NCBI GenBank assembly: GCA_947468985.1
Contig: CANINJ010000050.1
Span: 1 to 10,135 of the forward strand
Direction: 5' to 3'
DNA: 10,135 bases
Source of the DNA: Bacteroidota bacterium
GTDB taxonomy: Bacteria > Bacteroidota > Bacteroidia > Flavobacteriales > Flavobacteriaceae
Position numbers and translations under genes: made by a program. Of the stretch, positions 1-5,152 are shown in pieces. How positions within the stretch are numbered: the first letter of the stretch is position 1; the number at the start of each line of letters is the position of its first letter. The notes below the pieces were generated by a model. That model did no database searches, was not told the origin of the DNA, and saw only the letters and a program-made list of their open reading frames with translations.

Positions 1-762
1 ACTTCGAACGAACATTACAATAATTCCTAAAGCAATTGGAATATCAATGTTTAGCATTCCAGATTTGATACTTTTATACGCCGAAACATAATAACCACTT
101 GCTGAATAAAAGAAACTTGGTAGTGATAATGCAAAAATTAATATTCTGAAAAAACCACGATATTGATCGAGCCAATATTCTTTTACTTCAAAATATTCAG
201 GGAAGGAAAGCAACATAATATTTCCGAAACAGAAAAAAGCAACCCCTAATTTATAAGTTAAACTTCGGTCAACATGGTTTTTTCCAGTTTCATAATTTTC
301 TAAACTTATGTATGGCTCATAACCAATTGAGCTTAATAAATAAACGATATTTTTAAGCGAAACAATTTCAGGATTGTAGGTAATTCTAACCTTTTTTTCA
401 GGGAAATTAACTTGCGAAGTACTTATTCCTTTTTGAAGACGCTGTAAATTTTCCAAAATCCAAATACACGAACTGCAGTGAATATGAGGAATGTTGAGTG
501 AAACAATAGCGGTTGTATCCTCTTGGAATTCCAATAATTTTGAAACAATACTTTCATTTTCTAAAAAATCATATTTACCTTTAATCTCCTGTGGAGTTGC
601 TCCAGGGGCTTTTTCAAAATCATAATAACAAGTCAAATCATTGAGGCTAAAAATTTCATAAACAGTCTTACAACCATTACAACAGAAATTTTTATCATCA
701 AAAACAATTTCGTCTTCTTTTACAATATCTAAACCACAATGGAAACAGTTTTGTGTGTCCAT
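1..762 (-). CDS. ccoI: CcoI/FixI-like heavy-metal (copper) P-type ATPase, N-terminal part, runs off the left edge
   Basis: An open frame of 254 codons begins with ATG at 762-760 and continues without a stop to base 1, so only the N-terminal third is present. Residues 1-35 carry a cysteine-rich metal site (C6-x2-C9 and C27-C28-x2-C31), as in the N-terminal domain of CcoI/FixI ATPases. An HMA-like domain follows with the metal motif H95-C-S-S-C99 in the sequence IPHIHCSSCIW. Hydrophobic membrane segments begin at about 172-188, 206-225 and 239-252. Family members export or deliver Cu(I) across the inner membrane for cbb3 cytochrome oxidase assembly. The actuator, phosphorylation (DKTG) and nucleotide domains would lie off the window. 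The divergent Crp/Fnr gene fits a cbb3 locus, so ccoS/ccoN are expected further left (inference). An ATG at 775-773 is out of frame. The family call is firm; the CcoI subtype rests on the N-terminal architecture and context. Confidence 0.88.
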   Translation of the reverse strand, partial: MDTQNCFHCGLDIVKEDEIVFDDKNFCCNGCKTVYEIFSLNDLTCYYDFEKAPGATPQEIKGKYDFLENESIVSKLLEFQEDTTAIVSLNIPHIHCSSCIWILENLQRLQKGISTSQVNFPEKKVRITYNPEIVSLKNIVYLLSSIGYEPYISLENYETGKNHVDRSLTYKLGVAFFCFGNIMLLSFPEYFEVKEYWLDQYRGFFRILIFALSLPSFFYSASGYYVSAYKSIKSGMLNIDIPIALGIIVMFVRS

Positions 763-781
763 AAACTTTGCTCATTTTACC

Positions 782-797
782 TGTAACAAAGGTTACA
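782..797. promoter_or_regulatory. Perfect 16 bp palindrome, candidate Crp/Fnr operator
   Basis: TGTAAC-AAAG-GTTACA is a perfect 6-4-6 inverted repeat. It has the size and spacing of Crp/Fnr dimer sites (two half-sites, twofold symmetry). It sits in the 108 bp region between the divergent ccoI-like gene and the Crp/Fnr gene. The centre (789.5) is about 62 bp upstream of the start site predicted from the -7 box at 839-846, and about 28 bp upstream of the ccoI ATG. That the adjacent regulator binds here is an inference. Confidence 0.65.
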
Positions 798-838
798 AAT
801 TGTTTATAATAAATATATGATATTTGTCATAAAATTTA

Positions 839-846
839 TACGTTTG
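839..846 (+). promoter_or_regulatory. Candidate Bacteroidota -7 element of the Crp/Fnr gene
   Basis: TACGTTTG matches the Bacteroidota -7 consensus TAnnTTTG and lies 24 bp before the ATG at 871, giving a short leader of about 18 nt. I see no TTG-type -33 element at the normal spacing. That would fit a promoter that depends on an activator, for example one bound at 782-797. Confidence 0.5.
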
Positions 847-870
847 TAATACAAAATAACATCTTTCATT

Positions 871-1557
871 ATGAGTAAATGTGAACACTGCATTGTTAGA
901 GAATTTAGCTCGTTAAAAGCATTAAACAAAGAAGAACTTATTAAAATGGCCGAATGTAAAACCTCGGTTACTATTAAGAAAGGTGATTTAATTTTTGAAG
1001 AAGGAGAAAATGTAAATGGCATTTACTGCGTAAAAGATGGTATTTGCAAACTCACAAAACTAAGTCCGAACGGAAAAGACCACATTGTAAAATTGGTCAA
1101 AAAAGGCGAATTATTGGGTCAACGCTCTTTAATAAGTGATGAACCTGTGAATTTAAGTGCCACCGCACTTGAAGATATGGAAGTTTGTTTTATTCCAAAA
1201 ACCGAAATTATGGGATTTTTCGATTCAAATAATCAATTTTCGATGAATGTCATGAAAACCATTTGTGGTGATTTGAAAGAAGCCGATGATATTATGGTGA
1301 ACCTTGCACAAAAAAGTGTAAAAGAACGATTGGCCATTACCTTACTTTATCTTGAAGAAACATTTGGAAGAAATGAAGATAACTCATTGAAAATTCAACT
1401 TTCAAGAGATGAATTGGCAAGTATGATTGGAACTGCTACCGAAAGTTGCATCCGATTATTATCTGATTTTAATAAATTAGATTTAATAGAATTAAACGGT
1501 AAGAAAATTATATTGAAAAATGTTGGGAAGTTGAAGAAAATGGGAGAACAAAATTAA
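871..1557 (+). CDS. Crp/Fnr-family transcriptional regulator
   Basis: The 228-residue protein has the Crp/Fnr layout: a cyclic-nucleotide-binding-type beta-roll at about 15-115, a dimerisation helix at about 120-145, and a C-terminal winged helix at about 148-217. The recognition helix (about 188-200, TATESCIRLL) keeps the Glu and Arg (E191, R195) that contact DNA in CRP and FNR. The FNR serine between them is replaced by I194. The N-terminus has C4-x2-C7, aligning with FNR C20 and C23. C106 in VCFIP aligns with FNR C122 in VCEIP. The position of FNR C29 is a serine (S13), and other cysteines are at 29, 53, 59, 132 and 193. Iron-sulfur or redox sensing is therefore possible but unproven. It is divergent from a CcoI-like ATPase, which suggests control of micro-oxic respiration genes. 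It converges on mazG. The ATG start is supported by conserved sequence from residue 1 and the upstream -7 box. Confidence 0.93.
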   Translation: MSKCEHCIVREFSSLKALNKEELIKMAECKTSVTIKKGDLIFEEGENVNGIYCVKDGICKLTKLSPNGKDHIVKLVKKGELLGQRSLISDEPVNLSATALEDMEVCFIPKTEIMGFFDSNNQFSMNVMKTICGDLKEADDIMVNLAQKSVKERLAITLLYLEETFGRNEDNSLKIQLSRDELASMIGTATESCIRLLSDFNKLDLIELNGKKIILKNVGKLKKMGEQN

Positions 1558-1559
1558 AA

Positions 1560-1589
1560 TTACAATTTTTTTGCCTCTTCCCAAAAAAT
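1560..1589 (-). repeat. Second, partial copy of the mazG 3' end
   Basis: These 30 bases match the true mazG end at 1619-1648 at 28 positions and form a direct repeat 59 bp away. Read on the minus strand, both copies encode IFWEEAKKL plus stop (the first residue is shared). The two differences (GAG/GAA and GCA/GCC) are synonymous third-position changes. The copy begins 3 bp after the regulator's stop. The frame upstream of it is closed by a stop within about six codons, so it is a remnant and not a gene. Confidence 0.85.
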
Positions 1590-1597
1590 TGAAATAT

Positions 1598-1618
1598 TTG
1601 AAAATCATAGATTTTCAA
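1598..1618. terminator. Hairpin between convergent genes, candidate bidirectional terminator
   Basis: TTGAAAATC-ATA-GATTTTCAA is a perfect 9 bp inverted repeat with a 3-base loop. It ends one base before the mazG stop codon and lies 40 bp after the regulator's stop. On the plus strand a T-rich stretch follows (1619-1630). The stem is AT-rich, so the strength is uncertain. Its position between two convergent genes supports a terminator role. Confidence 0.55.
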
Positions 1619-2392
1619 TTACAATTTTTTGGCTTCTTCCCAAAAAATATCCATTTCAGCAAGTGTCATATCCATTAGTGGTTTCCCTAATTCTCCTGCT
1701 TTACTTTCCAAATATTGAAAGCGTTTGATGAACTTTTTGTTCGTTCGTTCTAATGCATCTTCAGGATTTATATTCAAAAAACGGGCATAATTTATCATCG
1801 AAAATAAAACATCTCCAAATTCAGCTTCTATAGCATCCTGATTTCCAGCGGCAACTTCTACTTGCAATTCTTGTAATTCCTCTTGCACTTTGTCCCAAAC
1901 TTGATGCGGTTCTTCCCAATCAAATCCAACACCTTTAACTTTATCCTGAATTCTACTTGCTTTTACCAAAGCGGGTAAACTTTTCGGAACGCCTTCCAAA
2001 ACAGAGTTTTTACCTTCTTTTAATTTGAGTTTTTCCCAGTTTTGTTTGACTTCTTCTTCATCTTTTACAACTACATCACTATAAATATGTGGGTGGCGAT
2101 GAATTAATTTTTCACAAATTTCATTGCATACATCAGCTATATCAAAATCATTGGTTTCGCTTCCTATTTTTGCATAAAAAACGATGTGCAATAACAAATC
2201 TCCTAATTCTTTTTTAACTTCATTCAAATCATTATCCAAAATTGCATCGCCTAATTCATAAGTTTCTTCAATGGTCAAATGGCGTAAAGTCTGTAATGTT
2301 TGCTTTTTATCCCAAGGACATTTTTCACGCAAATCATCCATAATAGTTAATAATCTATCAAATGCATCGAGTTGGGTTTGTCTTGAATTCAT
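1619..2392 (-). CDS. mazG: Nucleoside triphosphate pyrophosphohydrolase MazG
   Basis: The 257-residue protein is close to the length of E. coli MazG (263) and has the full tandem MazG fold. Domain 1 spans about 10-105 and shows the metal-binding pattern E42-E43-x2-E46 with ELGD at 62-65. Domain 2 spans about 155-250 and shows E171-E172-x2-E175 with EFGD at 191-194. The motif CPWDKKQT at 25-32 is typical of the family. MazG hydrolyses (d)NTPs to NMP and pyrophosphate in the cytoplasm, cleaning non-canonical nucleotides or, in some bacteria, tuning the stringent response. It follows the DUF5606 gene on the same strand after an 84 bp gap holding a terminator-like hairpin, so it may rely on readthrough or its own promoter. 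I see no TAnnTTTG box in that gap. Part of its 3' end is duplicated downstream at 1560-1589. Confidence 0.95.
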   Translation of the reverse strand: MNSRQTQLDAFDRLLTIMDDLREKCPWDKKQTLQTLRHLTIEETYELGDAILDNDLNEVKKELGDLLLHIVFYAKIGSETNDFDIADVCNEICEKLIHRHPHIYSDVVVKDEEEVKQNWEKLKLKEGKNSVLEGVPKSLPALVKASRIQDKVKGVGFDWEEPHQVWDKVQEELQELQVEVAAGNQDAIEAEFGDVLFSMINYARFLNINPEDALERTNKKFIKRFQYLESKAGELGKPLMDMTLAEMDIFWEEAKKL

Positions 2393-2408
2393 TGCTGTTT
2401 TGTTTTTG

Positions 2409-2452
2409 TAAAATTAAAAAATCCTGTCAAGATAAAAGCACTCGGCAGGATT
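2409..2452 (-). terminator. Rho-independent-type terminator after the DUF5606 gene
   Basis: On the minus strand, AATCCTGCC (2452-2444) pairs with GACAGGATT (2428-2420) with one C/A mismatch, across a 15-base loop. It is followed directly by a T-rich run (TTTTTTAATTTT). It starts 25 bp after the DUF5606 stop and ends before mazG, so it should reduce transcription from def-DUF5606 into mazG. Confidence 0.7.
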
Positions 2453-2476
2453 AAATGTATGAAATATAAATATAAT

Positions 2477-2899
2477 CTATTCGTTTTCTGCTACAACTTC
2501 AGCTTCGGCAGGAACTTCTTTTGAAACCAATCCTTTTGCTTGCAACATATTGTACCAATTCAAAATTTTCTTAATATCTGAAGGATACACACGGTCTTGG
2601 TCATAATCAGGAAGTATTTCGAGAAAGTAAGCTACTAATTTTGAATTGTCTTCCTTGTGAGAAATTGCAGGTCCATTATCTTCTTTGGTAGCAATCGCTC
2701 TCATTATTTCAGTCAATAGTTTTTCTTCAGTATTGGTATAAACAGAAATTTCTGAAAGCAAACTAACATTACTTTTTAAACCAACAGTTACTTTTTTACC
2801 ATCTAATAACGATTCTGCAACAAAACCTTTACGAGTTTGAACTTTTAAAGCAAATAAACCTGGTTTTCCTGCAATTGCTAATATTTTATCTAATGTCAT
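2477..2899 (-). CDS. DUF5606-family conserved protein of unknown function
   Basis: This is a small cytoplasmic protein of 140 residues with no signal peptide or membrane segment. The N-terminal part (about 1-70, opening MTLDKILAIAGKPGLF) is predicted-looking beta-rich sequence ending in a helical stretch, TEEKLLTEIMRAIA. A second conserved block at about 87-125 (LVAYFLEILPDYDQDRVYPSD) is helical and ends in KILNWYNML. The tail (128-140) is acidic and alanine/valine-rich. I recognise it as the Bacteroidota DUF5606 family, with no known biochemical role. It lies 53 bp downstream of def with no promoter box between them, so co-transcription with def is likely, and a terminator follows it. That context hints at a link to translation or early protein maturation, but this is only inference. 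ATG at 2899-2897 is the only good start. Confidence 0.85.
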   Translation of the reverse strand: MTLDKILAIAGKPGLFALKVQTRKGFVAESLLDGKKVTVGLKSNVSLLSEISVYTNTEEKLLTEIMRAIATKEDNGPAISHKEDNSKLVAYFLEILPDYDQDRVYPSDIKKILNWYNMLQAKGLVSKEVPAEAEVVAENE

Positions 2900-2952
2900 T
2901 TTATATTAATTTGATTATTCTTTTATTTGATATGTATAAATTCTTAAAGTAA

Positions 2953-3540
2953 TTATCTGCCTTTTTTATTGCAAAACTTCATTTTATAGTCTGGACGAGC
3001 TTTTCCATCCATTATATTTTGAAGTTTTTTCTTAATTAGTTGTTTTTTCAAAGAGGAAATTAAATCTGTGAATAAAATTCCTTCAATATGATCGTATTCG
3101 TGTTGGATTACTCGAGCTATCAAACCATCAAAAACCTCTGTTTTCATTACAAAATCTTCATCGCAATATTCAATTGTGATTTTTTCATTTCTAAAAACAT
3201 CTTCACGAACATCAGGAATACTAAGGCAACCTTCATTAAAACCCCAAATCTCACCTTCTTCTTTAATCATTTTTGCATTGATAAAAGTACGTTTGAAATT
3301 TTTTAAAAGGATTTGTTCTTCAGTTGCTAATTCGTCATCTTCGCCAAAAGCAGTAGTGTCAATCACAAATAAACGAATGCTCATTCCAACCTGAGGCGCA
3401 GCAAGTCCAACGCCACAAGCATTGTACATTGTTTGGTACATATTGGCAACGGTTTCTTTCAAATTCGGAAATTCAGAAGTTAGCTCCTCACCCACTTTTC
3501 TCAGAACGGGATCGCCATATCCTACAATTGGTAAAATCAT
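2953..3540 (-). CDS. def: Peptide deformylase
   Basis: The enzyme removes the formyl group from the initiator methionine of nascent proteins at the ribosome, using a bound Fe2+ or other divalent metal. With the ATG at 3540-3538 the protein has 195 residues and all three family motifs: GVGLAAPQVG (43-52), EGCLS (103-107) with metal ligand C105, and QHEYDH (146-151) with H147, catalytic E148 and H151. I chose this ATG because deformylases begin almost exactly at ILPIVGYGDPVLR. The frame can be extended nine codons to a TTG at 3567, but those residues are unlike the family. The insertion at about 64-85 (acidic, then KNFKRTFINAK) is common in Bacteroidota versions. It lies downstream of ruvX by 211 bp and ahead of the DUF5606 gene. 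A -7-like box and an inverted repeat in the leader suggest its own promoter. Confidence 0.96.
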   Translation of the reverse strand: MILPIVGYGDPVLRKVGEELTSEFPNLKETVANMYQTMYNACGVGLAAPQVGMSIRLFVIDTTAFGEDDELATEEQILLKNFKRTFINAKMIKEEGEIWGFNEGCLSIPDVREDVFRNEKITIEYCDEDFVMKTEVFDGLIARVIQHEYDHIEGILFTDLISSLKKQLIKKKLQNIMDGKARPDYKMKFCNKKGR

Positions 3541-3560
3541 TTTATTTGTTTTAATAATAT

Positions 3561-3595
3561 CAATCAAAAAAGATTGTAATATCTAATTTTGATTG
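3561..3595. repeat. Inverted repeat in the def leader
   Basis: CAATCAAAA (3561-3569) and TTTTGATTG (3587-3595) are perfect 9 bp inverted copies separated by 17 bases, 20 bp upstream of the def ATG. They could form a leader hairpin or a spaced protein-binding site. In DNA this AT-rich, chance remains possible. Confidence 0.4.
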
Positions 3596-3596
3596 G

Positions 3597-3604
3597 CAAA
3601 AATA
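3597..3604 (-). promoter_or_regulatory. Candidate -7 element for def
   Basis: On the minus strand this reads TATTTTTG, matching TAnnTTTG, 56 bp before the def ATG. No TTG-type -33 element is visible at 17-23 bp, so support is moderate. The rest of the 211 bp ruvX-def gap (3605-3751) is very AT-rich with no ORF or strong terminator that I can see. Confidence 0.4.
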
Positions 3605-3751
3605 GTAAAAAAATAGGTATTGAATATTTGGAATCTAATAATTAGCAAATAATTATATTTTTTTATGATATAATAATGATATTCAGATGATTGCAAATTA
3701 AAAAATAATGTTTTATTTCAGTTTTCAGTTTGTGAAATATTAACTAAAGTG

Positions 3752-4168
3752 TTAAACCATCTTTCTAGTTAAAAAATCCTGAAGCATTATTGTAGCCGAA
3801 ATTTCGTCAAGTAAGTCTTTATTTTGGCGTTGTTTCTTATTCAATCCGCTATCAATCATTGTTTGAAATGCCATTTTTGAGGTAAAACGCTCATCGACTC
3901 TAACAACTGGCATTTCGGGAAAAAAACTTTTGAATTTTCTTACAAAAGCTTCTATTATTTCAGTACTTTGAGATGGTTCACCGTTCATTTGTTTGGGTTC
4001 ACCAATGAGTACTTTTGAAACTTTTTCTTTGTTAAAATAATCCTTTAGGAAGTTTATTGTGGTTGCTGAAGGAATCGTCGTCAATCCAGATGCAATTATT
4101 TGCAATTCATCTGTAACAGCAATTCCAGTGCGTTTTTGTCCGTAATCTATAGCGAGAATTCTTGACAT
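3752..4168 (-). CDS. ruvX: RuvX/YqgF-family RNase H-fold nuclease (putative Holliday junction resolvase)
   Basis: The 138-residue cytoplasmic protein has the YqgF/RuvX RNase H-like fold at normal length. Visible motifs are the first strand LAIDYGQKRTGIAV (5-18) with acidic D8, IGEP (55-58), VDERFTS (91-97) with D92/E93, and DEISATIMLQDFL (121-133) with D121. These are the expected metal-binding acidic positions. Family members are described as Holliday-junction resolvases or, for E. coli YqgF, as factors in 16S rRNA 5'-end processing. The sequence does not decide between these. It is first in the minus-strand series ahead of def, DUF5606 and mazG, and is divergent from dapD across 144 bp. The ATG at 4168-4166 gives the canonical MSRILAIDYG start. 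A TAnnTTTG box lies 16 bp upstream. Confidence 0.95.
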   Translation of the reverse strand: MSRILAIDYGQKRTGIAVTDELQIIASGLTTIPSATTINFLKDYFNKEKVSKVLIGEPKQMNGEPSQSTEIIEAFVRKFKSFFPEMPVVRVDERFTSKMAFQTMIDSGLNKKQRQNKDLLDEISATIMLQDFLTRKMV

Positions 4169-4184
4169 TTTATAAATATTTATA

Positions 4185-4192
4185 CAAATATA
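4185..4192 (-). promoter_or_regulatory. Candidate -7 element for ruvX
   Basis: On the minus strand this reads TATATTTG, matching TAnnTTTG, 16 bp before the ruvX ATG, implying a very short leader. No clear -33 element is visible. It lies in the divergent ruvX/dapD intergenic region. Confidence 0.45.
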
Positions 4193-4287
4193 AACAAAGA
4201 AAATTAACTTAATTAGTCGCTTTTGTTTTGATTCTATTAAATCTATAAAATTCCAAATTTTACTTTCTAGGAAATAGACAAAAAAGT

Positions 4288-4295
4288 TATCTTTG
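4288..4295 (+). promoter_or_regulatory. Candidate -7 element for dapD
   Basis: TATCTTTG followed by C is a very typical flavobacterial -7 element. It is 17 bp before the dapD ATG, giving a leader of roughly 10 nt. A poor TTT-type -33 lies near 4264-4266. This would drive dapD and probably the LtaS-like and GT9 genes behind it. Confidence 0.6.
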
Positions 4296-4312
4296 CCTAA
4301 AATATATCAAAA

Positions 4313-5128
4313 ATGAATACTTTACAAACTATTATAGATCAAGCATGGGATAACCGCGCTTTGTTACAAGAAAAAACCACAACAGATGCTATTAGAGAAG
4401 TTGTTAATTTGCTCGATGCTGGAACTTTGCGTGTTGCTGAGCCAAAAGGCGATACTTGGCAAGTGAATGAATGGGTGAAAAAAGCCGTAGTTATGTACTT
4501 TCCTATCCAAAAAATGGAAACTTTTGAAGTTGGAATTTTTGAATATCACGATAAAATTCCATTGAAAAGAGGATATGCAGAAAAAGGAATTCGAGTGGTT
4601 CCAAATGCTGTTGCAAGACACGGTGCTTATATTTCTAAAGGTGTGATTTTGATGCCAAGCTATGTAAACATTGGTGCTTACGTTGACGAAGGAACTATGG
4701 TTGACACTTGGGCAACTGTTGGAAGTTGTGCGCAAATTGGTAAAAATGTACATTTAAGCGGTGGCGTTGGAATTGGTGGTGTATTGGAACCCTTGCAAGC
4801 TGCGCCCGTTATTATTGAAGATGGTGCTTTTATAGGTTCAAGATGTATTGTTGTAGAAGGCGTTCACGTGGGAAAAGAAGCTGTTTTGGGTGCCAATGTT
4901 TGCTTGACTGCTTCTACAAAAATCATTGACGTTACAGGCGAAAATCCTATTGAAATGAAAGGTTTTGTTCCTGCACGTTCGGTAGTGATTCCTGGAAGTT
5001 ACACTAAAAAATTTGCTGCCGGTGACTTTCAAGTTCCGTGTGCATTGATTATTGGAACTCGCAAACCATCAACCGATTTAAAAACGAGTTTGAATGATGC
5101 TTTGAGAGAATATGACGTTGCCGTTTAA
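4313..5128 (+). CDS. dapD: 2,3,4,5-tetrahydropyridine-2,6-dicarboxylate N-succinyltransferase
   Basis: DapD transfers succinyl from succinyl-CoA to tetrahydrodipicolinate in the succinylase branch of diaminopimelate/lysine synthesis, supplying DAP for peptidoglycan. The protein is 271 residues, close to E. coli DapD (274). It has an N-terminal helical domain (about 1-95, including DAWDNR-like QAWDNR at 10-15), then a left-handed beta-helix from about 96-235. The beta-helix shows hexapeptide repeats rich in G/I/V, for example VNIGAYVDEGTMVD (118-131), and the conserved glycine block SGGVGIGGVLEPLQA (149-163). The C-terminal segment ALIIGTRKPSTDLKTSLNDALREYDV (244-270) is typical. It functions as a cytoplasmic trimer in characterised members. 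It follows its own -7 box, and 24 bp separate it from the next gene. No truncation or odd residue is seen. Confidence 0.97.
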   Translation: MNTLQTIIDQAWDNRALLQEKTTTDAIREVVNLLDAGTLRVAEPKGDTWQVNEWVKKAVVMYFPIQKMETFEVGIFEYHDKIPLKRGYAEKGIRVVPNAVARHGAYISKGVILMPSYVNIGAYVDEGTMVDTWATVGSCAQIGKNVHLSGGVGIGGVLEPLQAAPVIIEDGAFIGSRCIVVEGVHVGKEAVLGANVCLTASTKIIDVTGENPIEMKGFVPARSVVIPGSYTKKFAAGDFQVPCALIIGTRKPSTDLKTSLNDALREYDVAV

Positions 5129-5152
5129 TTGAAATAAATCTAAAAAACATAA

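Noticed and set aside
804..1022. Minus-strand frame across the regulator's start
   Set aside because: It overlaps the conserved N-terminus and promoter of the Crp/Fnr gene and shows no protein family features.
3088..3394. Two plus-strand frames opposite def
   Set aside because: They are antisense shadows of the catalytic region of def, without start context or recognisable domains.
3541..3567. A longer def reading frame starting at TTG (3567), adding nine residues
   Set aside because: Deformylases start at the ILPIVGYGDPVLR block; the added residues are unlike the family, and the ATG at 3540 is a better start codon.
4364..5032. Long minus-strand open frames opposite dapD
   Set aside because: They lie antisense to the well-conserved dapD gene. 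Their products are low-complexity (rich in N, S, F) and show no family resemblance.
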